A stretch of 57,377 nucleotides of DNA, from the NCBI GenBank assembly GCA_003665825.1, contig QPFY01000030.1, positions 1-57,377 on the forward strand. The letters are read 5' to 3'. Below are positions 41,601-57,377 of the stretch, piece after piece; within the stretch, counting starts at the first letter, position 1, and the number at the start of each line of letters is the position of its first letter. The notes beneath the pieces were generated by a model. It worked only from the letters and a program-made list of their open reading frames with translations, did no database searches and was not told the DNA's origin. The stretch is from Microbotryum silenes-acaulis. Lineage: Eukaryota > Basidiomycota > Microbotryomycetes > Microbotryales > Microbotryaceae. The translations under genes were made by a program, and so were the position numbers.

Positions 41601-42390
41601 GGTCACCCAAACCCTGCGCATCATGGTGTCGTCAAATCACGAGGCTTGGGCATCTCGTCTAGTTGAAGCTGAGTTCGCTCTTAACTCTTCTGTTGCTGTG
41701 TCCACGTCTCTGTCGGCTTTTGAGGCGACCTACGGCTACCTTCCTCGACAATGGCCCACCGATTCCTGGCCTGTTTCGGATGTCCCTCGTGCGGAAGCGT
41801 TTGCTCGGATCCGACAATTACGGAACCTCGATGTGACGGATGCGATCATTGGAGCACGCCTCGACCAGTCATATCAGGCCAACAAGCGTCGACGCCCGGA
41901 TGACCCCGCCTTTCGGACCGGCAGTTACGTCTACCTTTCGACAAAGAATCTGGCAGTTCCTGAAGGGATGAAGTCGAAGTTGTTGCCGCGCTACATCGGC
42001 CCTTTCTGTATTCGAGCGGCAATTCCGGCAACATCCAGCTACGACCTCGAGCTCCCTCCAGCGATGTCGCGAGTGCACAATCGCTTCCATGCTCGACTCC
42101 TTCGGCCTTACATTGAGAATGATGCTGAAAGGTTCCCTGGGCGTGACCCCGCAGTTCTTTTTGTCGAAGATGTAGCCGACGCGGCCGACAACTCTGCGAT
42201 TCCGGAACGGATTGTTCGCGATCGGCGGAACGCTCGGGGCGCTCGTTCGTTCTTGGTTCGATGGGTAGGCCGTAACGACACCGACGATACTTGGATGTCG
42301 GAGCAGTCCCTTCGCCTGGACCATCCGTCCGTCCTCGACGCCTACTTTGCGCGCCTCGATCGCTCGAACCGCCGCCTCGTCGCACGGTAG
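38622..42390 (+). CDS. G pol: RT, RNase H, integrase and chromodomain
   Basis: The 3' two thirds of the G polyprotein, open to TAG at 42388. In residues counted from 38608: RT with SKFDVAAAF (about 199) and a catalytic box FFDDVHVHS (about 264), where most Ty3/gypsy elements have Y/F-x-DD. RNase H with FTDAS (about 416), TDKEFLAV and TDHQAL. A long acidic linker with an internal duplication. Integrase with an HHCC finger (HQSVGHAGH ... CRSCEDC), core D,D,E in AIDFMTG, VSDRDPKF and GSSENR, and a GPF-type module (RYIGPF, about 1,129). It ends in a chromodomain-like segment (IPERIVRD ... FLVRWVG ... DDTW, about 1,190-1,240), the mark of chromoviruses; such domains are known to bias integration to heterochromatin. 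The ATG at 38608 is in the B LTR and is not the natural start. Confidence 0.93.
40252..40677 (+). repeat. 213-bp in-frame duplication in the G RNase H-integrase linker
   Basis: Two direct copies (40252-40464 and 40465-40677) offset by exactly 71 codons. Both contain HEFTTPGESL followed by EERP, TSP and DRLP. The first two thirds of each unit match best. The encoded stretch is acidic and Pro/Ser-rich, with no recognised domain. Confidence 0.85.
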
Positions 42391-42570
42391 ACTTCCTTCT
42401 GGGGGGACAGTGTCAGGATGACAGCAATACTCGAAGGAAGCCCCCAAGGCTATATGCGGGTAGAGTTGACTTGACCGGATGCTTGCCTTGTTTCAAGCAT
42501 CGTCGGCGTGATGGCGTAGGCGTGAGGCGCGTGGGCGCGCACTCGGTGGTCGAGGGTTCGATGCGCCCAG
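42391..42570 (+). repeat. G polypurine tract and truncated 3' LTR
   Basis: CTGGGGGGACAG (42399-42410) is a polypurine tract. The LTR starts at 42411 with TGTCAGGATGACAGC and is cut after 160 bp at 42570, where a family-A LTR begins. The LTR start is confirmed by the scraps at 19834 and 47001, which end at the same base. Confidence 0.8.
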
Positions 42571-42899
42571 TGTGAGGAATCCACTCTCCACTCGGGTCAG
42601 GACTTAGGCGCGCGGAGCGAGCCGGGCGCATCGGCCCAGGGCTTAGGCGCGCGGAGCGAGCCGGGCGCATCGGCCCAGGACTTAGGCGCGCGCAGCGAGC
42701 CTGGCACATTGGCTCAGCCCCGAGGCTCGCTGGCTGAGGACTTGGAGCGCGCGGCTCCCTTACTGTTAGATTCCTATTCATCACTCTTGGCTATAACTAC
42801 ATCGCTGACGTAGTAGAGTTGATCGAATAGGTATGTTGAAATGAGATTGATCACTCTTGGCTATAACTACATCGCTGACGTAGTAGAGTTGATCGAATA
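42571..42899 (+). repeat. Lone family-A LTR at a chimeric junction
   Basis: A full 329-bp A-type LTR with three 39-bp units and two tails. The left flank is G LTR (CCCAG), the right flank is A0' internal sequence (GAGGG). These do not match, so this is not a simple solo LTR with a target duplication. It marks a recombination point between two separately inserted A elements and joins the two copies of the segmental duplication. Confidence 0.85.
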
Positions 42900-45800
42900 G
42901 AGGGAGCCAATGGCTTGTAGGTACCACGATCGAATGCGCTCCGTTCCCTGACCCGGAACTGCCGTGAGCGAGAGGCCGGGCGTCATTGGCACCGTAGCGC
43001 CGCGTGTCGTGGTGTCGAAGTGAAACCGGGCGAGCACGTCCATGATGTAGCGTTCCTGGGATAGGGCAATGGAGCCGTCGTCCAGGCGGCGGATTTGGAT
43101 GCCGAGGATGTATTCCGCGGGGCCGAGCCGTTTGACGCCGTATCGCTGTTCGAGGCCGGAGATGACGCGTTCGATCTCGTCGAGGGCGGGGCTGACAATG
43201 AGGAGATCGTCGACATACAAGGCGATATAATGGGGCCGTTGCTGATCATCAATGTGAGAGTAAATGCAGTGATCAGTGCCCGTTGCCTTGTACCCGAGAC
43301 TCCTGAGTGATGTGTCAATGTGGCGATTCCAGATGCGACCGGCCTGCTTGAGACCGTAGATTGAGCGCCGCAGGCGGAGAATCTTATCGCTCGGGAAGTC
43401 GAAACCTCGTGGCGTCGTCATCCAGATATCGTGATCGAGCTCGCCGTGGAGGTAAGCCTTGTCGATGTCGGCCTGATGAACGTGGTAACCGTTGGCAGCG
43501 GCGAGGGCAAGGAGGCAGCGAATGGAGGAGAAACGGGCGACGGGTGCGAAAGTCTCCGAGAAATCGATGCCGTCGCGTTGGCGGTTACCTTGCGCTACAA
43601 GGCGTGCCTTGTGCCCCGTGACTTCGCCACGTGCGTCGCGTTTGGTCTTCCAGACGAACTTGGAGGTGACGATAGTGGCGCCCGGCGGTACGGAGGATCG
43701 AGGCTCGATGGTGAACACCTTGAAGTCGTCGCGCATGGCGGTGAACTCGGCGGCGGCAGCCTGAGCCCAGATGTCGTGCTCGTCGCTGGACATTGCTTCG
43801 CGCCAGGTCTGAGGATCGCTAGTAATCAACTTGACGGGCTCGATGGCGTCGAGGGTGGGGTCGTCGTCGTCTGTGGCGATGAAGGCGCGGTGGTGGCGAG
43901 AGAGGAAATCGATCTCATCAGGGGAGTCGTCATCGGAGGGCTGTTCAGCGGGGGCAATGGCGGGTGCGGGCGTCACCAGGGTGTCGTCGTCGGATCGATG
44001 TACGTCCATCAGGTTGAGGCGAACCGCGGTGTTGGAGTTGAGGAGGTCAAGCGGGTCGTCCGAGTCATCGAGGGACGGTCCTCCGGCCGAGGACGTGGCG
44101 GGCGACGAAAGCGGGACAAGCGACGGGGACGGCGAGGGGCTGATATCTGTAGAATTAAGTAAGGATCCGCCAGTGTACCCTGGGGCCACGTCAACGGCGC
44201 TCATGGCAGAATCATCAAGAGAGGATGAGACGTCCATGTGCGCCGACCTTACTAGTGGGGTCCTCGTCTTGACGGCGGGGGCGGGCGTGTCGGCGGGAAT
44301 GACGAACTGGCGTTCGGTGTTGTCCGCATCGACGGGCGTGTTGATTGGGAGGCCGGGGAAGTCGTCGTCGAGGAAGGTGGCATTTCGGCCAATCACAACC
44401 TTGTTGGTAGAATGGTCGAAGAAACGGAAAGCCTTGGAGACGAGGTCGTAACCGGTGAAGATCACGCGCGCGGCCTTGGGGTCGAGCTTGCTGCGAAGGT
44501 CCGGCGCGACCGTGAGCCAGGCCGCGCAGCCGAACGGGTGGAGGGCGGTGGTGGTGGTGCGTTGGCCGTTCCAAACGGATTCTGGAGTCTGTTTGGCCAA
44601 AGCTGAGTGTGAGCACCTGTTTTTGCAATAAACGAAGTACGCAGCCGCTTCATCCCAAAAGGTGGCCGGCAGATGGGAGTCAGCAAGGAGGGCGAGGATG
44701 CCCTCGACAATGGAGAGATTGACACGTTCGGCACGACCGTTTTGCTGAGGTGTGTAGGGAATAGAGTATTGACGACGAATGCCCCTGGACTTGCAGAACT
44801 CCGTGAATGCGTTCGATCGGTACTCCCCGCCGTTGTCGGTGCGAAGGGTTTTTAAACGCGCGTTCGTCTCTAACTCCACTTCGGCGAGCCAAGTCTGGAA
44901 GGTCGGGAAGACGTCGCTTTTGTGATCGATCGCGTATGCCCAGAGTTTGCGAGAGTGGTCGTCAAGAAATGTGACAAGGTAGCGCTTCCCGGTCAAGGAC
45001 GGAGTGGGGAACGAAAGGACATCGCTGTGCACGAGGCCAAGTCTCTCGGGGGAATGCGACTCAGAGTCGGGAAAAGGAAGACGGTGGCCTTTGGAACCAA
45101 GGCAAGCATTGCAAACAAACTCCTCTACGTCTTTGTCACTGTACCCGGCCCCAAACCCGTCCAGCAAACCTGCGGCGATCATCTTCTGTATAGAGGATGG
45201 GGCAAGATGGCCGAGGCAGCGGTGAAGGGTAAGCAGGGGCACGGTAGACTCAGAACGCGAGAGAAGGGCAAGCTGCTGACACTTGGTGTGATCCGCGTCC
45301 AAAAGGTAGAGACCGTCGTTAACCCTGGTACCGTGAGCAATGGCCTGGCCGTCCTTGGCGATGTCGATGCCGTCGCTGGTGAAGGCGAGTCGAACGCGGT
45401 CGGTGTCGCAGAGGCGAGAGACAGAAAGGAGGTTGACGTGGAGGCCCGGCGTGTGCAGAACGCCACGCAGCGTGATCGGATGTCCGGTCTTGGCAACGAA
45501 CGCTACGTCCCCCATGCCGATGGCCGTGATACCGCAGGCAATGCCGCCGATCTTGGTGTGCGCCGTCTGGCAATAAGCCGTGAATAGAGAACGATTGGCG
45601 ACCATGTGTGCCGTGGCGCCCGAGTCGACTACAAAGGCGTCAGTTGGGAGTTGCCGGCGAGCGAACAGGCAGGAGGCGAAATAGCCGACGTTAGGCTGTT
45701 GAGCGGCGGGGAGAGACATGTCGTCCTGGTTGTCGTCGCCGGTGTGTTTCTGTTCGCCCCGGTGCTTGCAGTCGAGGGCCCAGTGACCTTTCTTGTGGCA

Positions 45801-46676
45801 GCGGCGGCAGGGGCCGGCGGGCGGGTGTGTCGCCCGTGAGGTGCAGTCGCGCAGACGGTGGCCGGGGGCGCGGCAGGCGGGACAAGGGGAGGCGGTGGCG
45901 AGCATGGCCGAGTGCGATGACGAGAGTCCCGCCGAGCGAAGCTGGATGCGAATGCGGTCCGTCAGCGTCGTGAGTTCCGGGAGGTCGCGTTGGTTGCGCT
46001 GCTCGTCCGTGAACGTGAGTCGGAAGCTGTCAAGGCAGGGTGGGACCATGGCGAGCACGTCGTTGAGCGAGGTTTTGGCGTCGCGGATTTCCTGCGCGAT
46101 CGACATGTATTCACGGAGCCACGTGTCGTACGCCTCGACGGAGGCAGGCATCTTCCTGAAGTCCCAAAGGCGGGCGAACAACTCGAGGGTGCGAGTGGCG
46201 TCGTCCGGTGCGAAACGAGCCTTGAGTGCGGCGAAGATGCGTGGTGCCGACAGGTCGTCGCTGGGGATGGTGTCGAGGGTGGCTGAGACGTCGGCTGAGT
46301 CGATCGAGCCAACGATGATTTCACGCGCGGCGTCGTCACGGGCGGCAAGCTGGTCGGCCGTCCACGTCGGGGGAATGACACCGTCAAGAACGTAACCACG
46401 GACTTGATTTGGAAGCGCGAGACAGAGTTGACGTAACCAGTTCGTAAACAACTTAGGCCCGTCAAGGCGAGCGTGCTTGGGGAACACGACTTTTGATGCG
46501 GTGGCGGTGTTTGCCTGCGTGGCAGTGACGGGCGGGGTGGCGGCGGCGGCGGCAGGGGGCTGTGAGGCCTGTAGAGCGGCAAGCTGTGCCTGTAGCGTGG
46601 CGATTTGCACGCTGATCGAAGGGTCAGGGGAGCTGATGTCCCTGGGGGGCGAAGGCGGGGCGGGGGAGCTGTCCAT
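42900..46676 (-). pseudogene. A0' gag-pol, C-terminally truncated
   Basis: An open frame from [10 protein letters not shown] (46676) through Gag, zinc knuckles, protease, integrase and RT. It is then truncated after WYLQAIGSL, where it runs into the lone LTR. RNase H is missing. No single-base indel relative to A0 was found over about 4 kb; the length difference is fully explained by the 12-bp deletion in A0. Confidence 0.88.
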
Positions 46677-46769
46677 GCTGCGATGGTGCGATGGGCTGGG
46701 CGGCTCGAGTGGCTGGGCTCGAGGGAAAAATTGCAAGCGGCGGGGCTGGTGGCTCGTGGGCTTATAACC

Positions 46770-47000
46770 TATTCGATCAACTCTACTACGTCAGCAATGT
46801 AGTTATAGCCAAGAGTGATGAATCGTCATTTCAACATACCTATTCGATCAACTCTACTACGTCAGCAATGTAGTTATAGCCAAGAGTGATGAATAGGAAT
46901 CTAACAGTAAGGGATCCGCGCGCCCCAAGTCCTGGGCCGACGCGCCCGGCTCGCTCCGCGCGCCTAAGTCCTGACCCGAGCGGAGAGTGGATTCCTCACA
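46770..47000 (-). repeat. A0' 5' LTR (231 bp)
   Basis: Same length and doubled-tail structure as the A0 LTR at 19603-19833. Confidence 0.9.
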
Positions 47001-47319
47001 TTGGGGGCTTCCTTCGAGTATTGCTGTCATCCTGACACCCGCGCTGGGATAGGCCCAGGCGCGGGTGAAATCGCTGGCGCGCTAAGGCAGTCGCGCGCGT
47101 CTAAGTCCCCTCCGCAAGGGGCGGGCTAGCGGGCGCGCGCAACGACCGAGGCGCCCCTGTCGAGCTGAGAGTGGACTCTTCACACCCCCCCCCACGCGAA
47201 TGCGAGGCAGACCCAAGCCGCGGGTGTCGAGTGCGAAGGCCGAGGGCGTGGCAGTGCGTCGAGAACACCTTAGGGCCGAGAGCCTTGGTGAAGATGTCGG
47301 CCACCATGTCGCTAGTTCC
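47001..47319 (-). mobile_element. Second copy of the G LTR scrap and B' remnant
   Basis: 47001-47037 is the 37-bp G LTR scrap. 47038-47184 is the B' LTR piece, with one G fewer in a run than copy 1. 47185-47319 is the end of B' pol. The break to G after GTTCC is at the same base as in copy 1, so it predates the duplication. Confidence 0.8.
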
Positions 47320-50166
47320 TGTTAAAAGTAGGCTGCAGGACCTTGGGAGGTTGGTGTAGCGACCGCTAGGGCTACTGTAGGAGCGTCGACGTGGCAGGGT
47401 TGCGACGGACGGTCCGGGCGGAGAGGTCGTGCGGCGGCACAGGCGCGGTCTGACGAGACGAACGCGGTGCGGCTGGACGATCTGTTCTCTACCGAAGATT
47501 AGCGGTCTAGCTAATGTTGGGAAGCGGTAGAGAAGAGGAAGAGAGGCGCGAGGGCGCGCAAGTCGGGTGAGGTTCCAGCAAAGGGCCGCGCTAAGACAAA
47601 CTGGGCTAACACAATGCGAAGCTTCAAGACCGAACTCCAAGTGGACCATCGAGGCTCTGAGGGATGCCGTGTTGGACGACGGACACGAGGGGAAACTTAT
47701 CTACACGATCCAGAGTTGTTGAGTGAGGCGATCCGTGACGACAGGCTTCAGGTTGCGAACCGCGGGCATCATGAGTGGGCGATGTTCTGCATGGCCGATG
47801 GGTCATGAGGTCGGCGGTGGCAAACTGGCTGTGGCGAGGCGGAGGCGTTGGCTCGGCTAGGCTGGAGAGTGCGGACTGACTAAGTCCCGGCGTGGAGGCG
47901 GCGGCGCGCGAGCGTGAGTTGAGCAGGCTGGCGCGGAGGCGGAGACAAGGGGGCGGCTTGGCTGCGAAGGCGAAGGCGCCGAGGCGAAAGACTGGGGGGC
48001 GGCTTGGCAGCGAGGGCGAAGGCGCCGAGGCGAAGGCGCCGAGGCGAAGGCGCGCGGCGGCGAAAAAGGTGCCGAGGCGAAAGGCGCTCGAGGCAAGAAA
48101 ATGGGCGGGCCGGGTAAGTTGCGGCGCAAGGTTGAAGTGTTCGAAGGATTGTAGTAGAATGAAATTCAACACACCTGAACCAGCTGTGGCGCGGGCCGGA
48201 TTCTCTGAACCAGCCGCAGCTCGGGCCGGGGAGTTTACGCCGGTGAGATCGGTCCCCCTGGACGTCCCCCGCACACATTTTTGGGACGTTCAGGCAATAC
48301 CGCTGACCCCTTGCTCGTACCCCTGGGGGGGAATCTTACAGCGCACGAAGGGACGGCCCTTCCCCGGCGGTGATCAGCTCTCGTTGGAGAGGGACATTAC
48401 CCGACCGGAAGGGCTTTGGACCGGGGATAACCCAGATAGGTTGGTCACTTTCACTACATTTGGAAGTCGTACTTGTCTCTACTTTGCGACATTTCGACCA
48501 CCGACCTATTTACCACCAACCGGGTCATCCAGCTCGTGGCGACTTTATTCGTTCGTTCAACATCGCCCCAGCGCCGTCAGTCTCCGCACAACTGGGCCGT
48601 TGATACGATGACGGATGCGGTCCGGGACGAGCGACCTCATTGCTGGACGTCACTGATGACAGCAGTAGGATGTCGTTGGCCGGATCCCGCTTTGCCGACC
48701 GAGTGTCCCAAGATTTCTACGGGTGCCGTCAGTCTGCGTCTCGTGCCTATGACCATGTGGGCGAATGGCGTGCTCGGTACCGAGCGTTTATGCACAATAA
48801 CACCAGCTTCAGCCTTTCGGCCCTTCAACTCGCCACCACCTTTTATCAATCGCTGAGTGATGGGGCTAAGCGGGAAGTGCGGGCCGGTATGCTACGGGAA
48901 TATCGGGATAACTCACTTGTGACTATAGGGAGGTTCGGACGAACTGTCCCGTCCCTTGATGAGGTTACCAACTGGGCCGCCATCGCCGACGACACCGGCA
49001 CGACATCAGTTGCAACCCCGCCGATTCGTACTGCGACTTATGGAGCAATTGCGAAAACGCCACGCACCGCCCGTCCACGGCAAACGACGACGAGCGTACC
49101 CAGATCCGTTGAGCTCGATGGATGGACCGCGCCGGTAAATGGCAACAGGCCCACCTGTGGAAGGATCGGAAGACGTGGTTCTCGCCGGCATCGGGTGGGG
49201 TACCCGCCAGCATGGCATGTTTTAATTGCGGTCAAGCCGGCCATTTCTCGCAGCATTGTACAGCGGAGCGACAATCCCCCTCGACCGTCCAAATATCAGC
49301 GATCACCTTTGCCGACATGGACGAGGACAAATGGTCGTCGGCCTCAGGTGACGTTGAGGACCCCCAGGTGAGATTCCCCCTTCTCCTTGAGCCTGATTTG
49401 ACTCGACCGTCGAGTTCCTCATCCGCCTTAGTGACGCACCGATCTTGCCCACCCGCAGACCTAGTTGGACGAGCGAAAGACGTCGCCTTTTCTTCTTTTG
49501 AAGTTCAGACTTCATCAAGTAGCTCGCCTCCAACCGTGCCGGCAAATGATGCAGATCGACATCGTCTCGACGATAGCTGGGCTGACATCGCGTTTGACGC
49601 AGTGGAAGATGTCTTGTCTTACGCTGATGCCGCGTCGCGCTTGTGTCGTTATTGGGGGCCGGAAGTGGTGTCGTCTCGCAAGGCGGAAAGGACTGCTTCG
49701 GTGAGCTCTCTCCAGATTCCTGTACCGTCGGGTGTGTCTCTCTTGGCGTCCGCTGCGTCCCTGAGCGACATCGACGAACCCGACCGACCTGTCGAGCCAG
49801 CCATTGCGCGCGCCCGCAACGTCATCGCGTGGACGCTGCCTTCCGGAAGGGTCTTGCGATGTTTGATCGATTCTGGGTCCGAGGTGGACTTGGTGGACCA
49901 GGAGGTGGTGCGGGCCGACACGAGCTTCGCGACGGCTCGCTTGACCGCGCCGCTGCACTTGCGCCTCGGCACCCACGATAAGTCCGACCGATGTGCCGTG
50001 TTTGCCACCGCCTTCTTTTTGTCCGGCGCCCTCGACCTCGGTTTGCGACCGTTCTTCGTTTGCCGTGTAACTGCGTACGACGCCATCTTGGGGCTGCCGT
50101 TTCTTAAGGACACAGGCATGCTCGTGGGTTGGGGCGCCTTCACCGTCGCGCGCCCCGGGCCTTCGC
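47320..50166 (+). pseudogene. G second copy: leader, gag, zinc knuckle, protease
   Basis: Matches 20154-21787 plus 27017-28236 with an empty A2 site (ACTGT, 48943-48947). About seven net single-base deletions, mainly in C or G runs, split the gag frame. The zinc knuckle and protease frame (from ATG 49122) is unbroken to the B insertion. One C is missing before the TGA site, so here the upstream gag frame overlaps the zinc-knuckle frame by about 250 bp in another phase. Whether these breaks are biological is doubtful. Confidence 0.8.
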
Positions 50167-55447
<5,281 letters not shown>

Positions 55448-57377
55448 TTCGCAACCCGTCGCCCAGGGTATGCACGAATGGGATCGAGCCGTCACCGTAG
55501 CACCTATCTTATCCGGTTCTGCCCTTGGCTGCAATCACCCTGGGTTGCTCCCCGACGACGAGATCATTGGTCTCGAGCCGCACAACCCGATGCTCGACGT
55601 CGTTGACGATCCGGCCCTCGAGGATTTGTCTGAGTCCGAAGCACGAACACGATTGGCTGCCTTACTCGATAAATTTTCTGATGTGTTCGTAGATTCGCTA
55701 CCGATGGATCGACTCCCACCGTACCGGCCAGTTAACCACGAGATCCCGTTGATCGATCCACCGAAAAGGTCAAGCCCCGGGTGTACCCCCTTGCCGACAA
55801 ATATCGGAGCCAGTGGGCGGAACACTCAGCTAAGTACACTCGTGGTCGATTTTGGGTTTCGGGTCCGATCGATTCTGCGGCTCCGGTCTTTGCAATTCCG
55901 AAGAAGAACTCCCAGACGGCTCGTTTCGTGATCGACCTCCGCGCGCGCAACAGCAACACCGCCAAGCGTTTTTCGCCCATCCCGGACATGACCAATGTTC
56001 GATACGAGGTGGCTCGATCGCGCTATCGGTCCAAATTCGACGTGGCCGCGGCATTTGAGCAGGTTCGGGTCATACCGGAGCACGTCGATCGCACCGGCTT
56101 CGCAACGGTGACAGGCACGTACATGTCGCGGGTCATGCAGTTTGGTGACACCAATGCGCCCAATACCCTTAACCTCTTGACCTCGGCGATGTTCCAACCG
56201 TGTCTCTCGTTCGCCAAGATCTTTTTCGACGATGTTCACGTCCATTCCGATACCCGTCGCGCGCACTTGAGACACATCGAGATCCTGCTGATGACCTTGA
56301 GACACTACCGGTTCTACTTAGGATCCAAGAAATCCGAGTGGTTCTCAAAGTCGTTGGATTCCTTGGGCACCATCATCTCCGACGACGGCATCGAAGTCGA
56401 CCCCGCCAAGTGGGCGCGTATCCGTCAGTGGCCGATCCCTTGCAACAAGTGCGACATCCAGCGTTTCCTCGGCACCGTCAATTGGATGCGAGATCACCTA
56501 TCGCACCTCTCGACGATCTTGGAGCCAATCACCGCGTTGTTGGCGCAATCGACGTCGTGGCGTTGGAACGAGCGAGAACAGCAGGCTTTCGATACCGTCA
56601 AGTCCCTGGTGCCCGCCACCCTACGACCGATCGATGGCGCCAAGGTCACCTCGGGCGAGCACAAGATGTACCTGTTCACGGATGCCAGTCGGGTTGGCAT
56701 TGGCGCTTGTCTGGCGTCCGGTCCCACCCGTTCGCAGGCCGTTCCTACGCGATTCTTTTCCGCTAAGTTCAACGGCGCTCAGCTCAACTATCATGTCACT
56801 GATAAAGAGTTCTTGGCTGTCGTCTCGGCGTGTCGGGCGTTCGAGCAGCACTTGATCGGTTATCCCTTTGTCATCGTCACCGACCATCAGGCCCTTCGCA
56901 CGATAAAAAACCCAAAAACTGCGCCAGACGCCTCGGCACATCCGCATGTGTCTCGAACTCAGCCGTTTCGACTTCGAATTCGAATTCATCGCGGGCAAAA
57001 ACAATTCCTTAGCCGATTCGTTGTCGCGTCTGTGGGAGGTCAAGGAGGGTTCACACGAGGATCAGGTCAAGGAGAATGAGTTGGAGGACATGTTCTTTGA
57101 TGGAGAACGCCACGAATTCACTACACCCGGTGAGAGCCTCCCCGAGGAACGTCCTCCCACCTCACCATCTCCCGATCGGTTGCCTCCTGTTGATTTTGCC
57201 CTCGGGCCCAAGGCCAGGATGGTGAGGCAGGTTCTCCCGGATACTACGCGTTCAAGGAGGAATCGCAAGACGAGGACGTGAATGGACAGGAATTAGGGAA
57301 TTTGTTCTTGAAGGAAGAATGCCACGAGTTCACTACGCCCGGTGAGAGCCTCCTCGAGGAACGTCCTTACACCTCAC
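55448..57377 (+). pseudogene. G second copy pol, 5' part (cut by window end)
   Basis: RT and RNase H of G up to the acidic linker. Relative to 38622-40552 there are three single-base changes: one C lost near 55758, one A gained in an A run near 56905, and one C lost near 57210. Net difference is one base over 1.93 kb. The FFDD, FTDAS and TDHQAL motifs are all present. Integrase lies beyond the window. Confidence 0.85.

Larger units (their letters stand above)
42900..47000 (-). mobile_element. Copia A0', second copy of A0 (truncated)
   Basis: Matches A0 from about 100 bp left of the A1 target site to the right LTR. It lacks A1; the uninterrupted ACCGT site is at 42991-42995. It shares the A0 subfamily deletion of five codons but keeps the 12 bp that A0 lost, and differs by a few substitutions. 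Its RNase H end and 3' LTR are gone, replaced by the LTR at 42571. Its 5' LTR is 46770-47000. Confidence 0.9.

Noticed and set aside
42571..42899. Ordinary solo LTR
   Set aside because: A solo LTR should be flanked by a 5-bp target duplication; the flanks CCCAG and GAGGG differ and belong to different elements.

Overview
This window contains no recognisable single-copy host gene. It is one block of repetitive DNA: a long satellite array followed by a deep nest of LTR retrotransposons. High GC content, two Ty1/copia families, a Ty3/gypsy chromovirus (integrase ending in a chromodomain) and eukaryote-style tandem satellite suggest a fungal nuclear genome, perhaps a GC-rich basidiomycete. With no host gene to anchor it, that assignment is inference. 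Satellite plus nested young retrotransposons would fit a pericentromeric, subtelomeric or other heterochromatic block.

Layout. 1-8827: about 105 copies of an 84-bp satellite, with a 27-monomer (2,268-bp) higher-order repeat. 8828-9588: non-repetitive spacer with a cluster of palindromes. 9589-20153: a left nest, in which a remnant of copia family B (B') is interrupted by a gypsy LTR scrap and by an older copia A element on the minus strand (A0), itself interrupted by an intact copia A element (A1, 10608-15835). 20154-42570: a gypsy chromovirus (G) on the plus strand. Its gag is split by an intact copia A (A2, 21788-27011). It is split again between protease and reverse transcriptase by a copia B element on the minus strand (28237-38621), which is itself split at its protease motif by a third intact copia A (A3, 32058-37145). 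42571-42899: a lone A-type LTR whose two flanks do not match. 42900-57377: a second copy of the A0 - B' - G - B segment lacking A2 and A3, cut off by the window end inside G pol.

Relations. Each uninterrupted second-copy junction shows the pre-insertion sequence of the first copy. The boundaries and 5-bp target duplications of A2 (ACTGT) and A3 (GTGCG) can therefore be read exactly; A1 (ACCGT) and B (TTCGC) are also precise. A1, A2 and A3 each carry an open 1,572-codon Gag-Pol frame with all catalytic motifs and LTR pairs of equal length, so family A has moved recently. B carries a 16-bp deletion in reverse transcriptase in both copies. G is intact in pol but interrupted in gag.

The least ordinary features are: (i) in both copia families the pol frame runs through the G9 polypurine tract into the 3' LTR; (ii) in both families the LTR tail is duplicated around a conserved GGTAYGYTGAAAT spacer; (iii) the satellite has higher-order periodicity and a hairpin in every monomer; (iv) the large duplication is joined through a recombinant LTR; (v) the G and B parts of the second copy differ from the first by single-base indels only, which looks like sequencing or assembly error.
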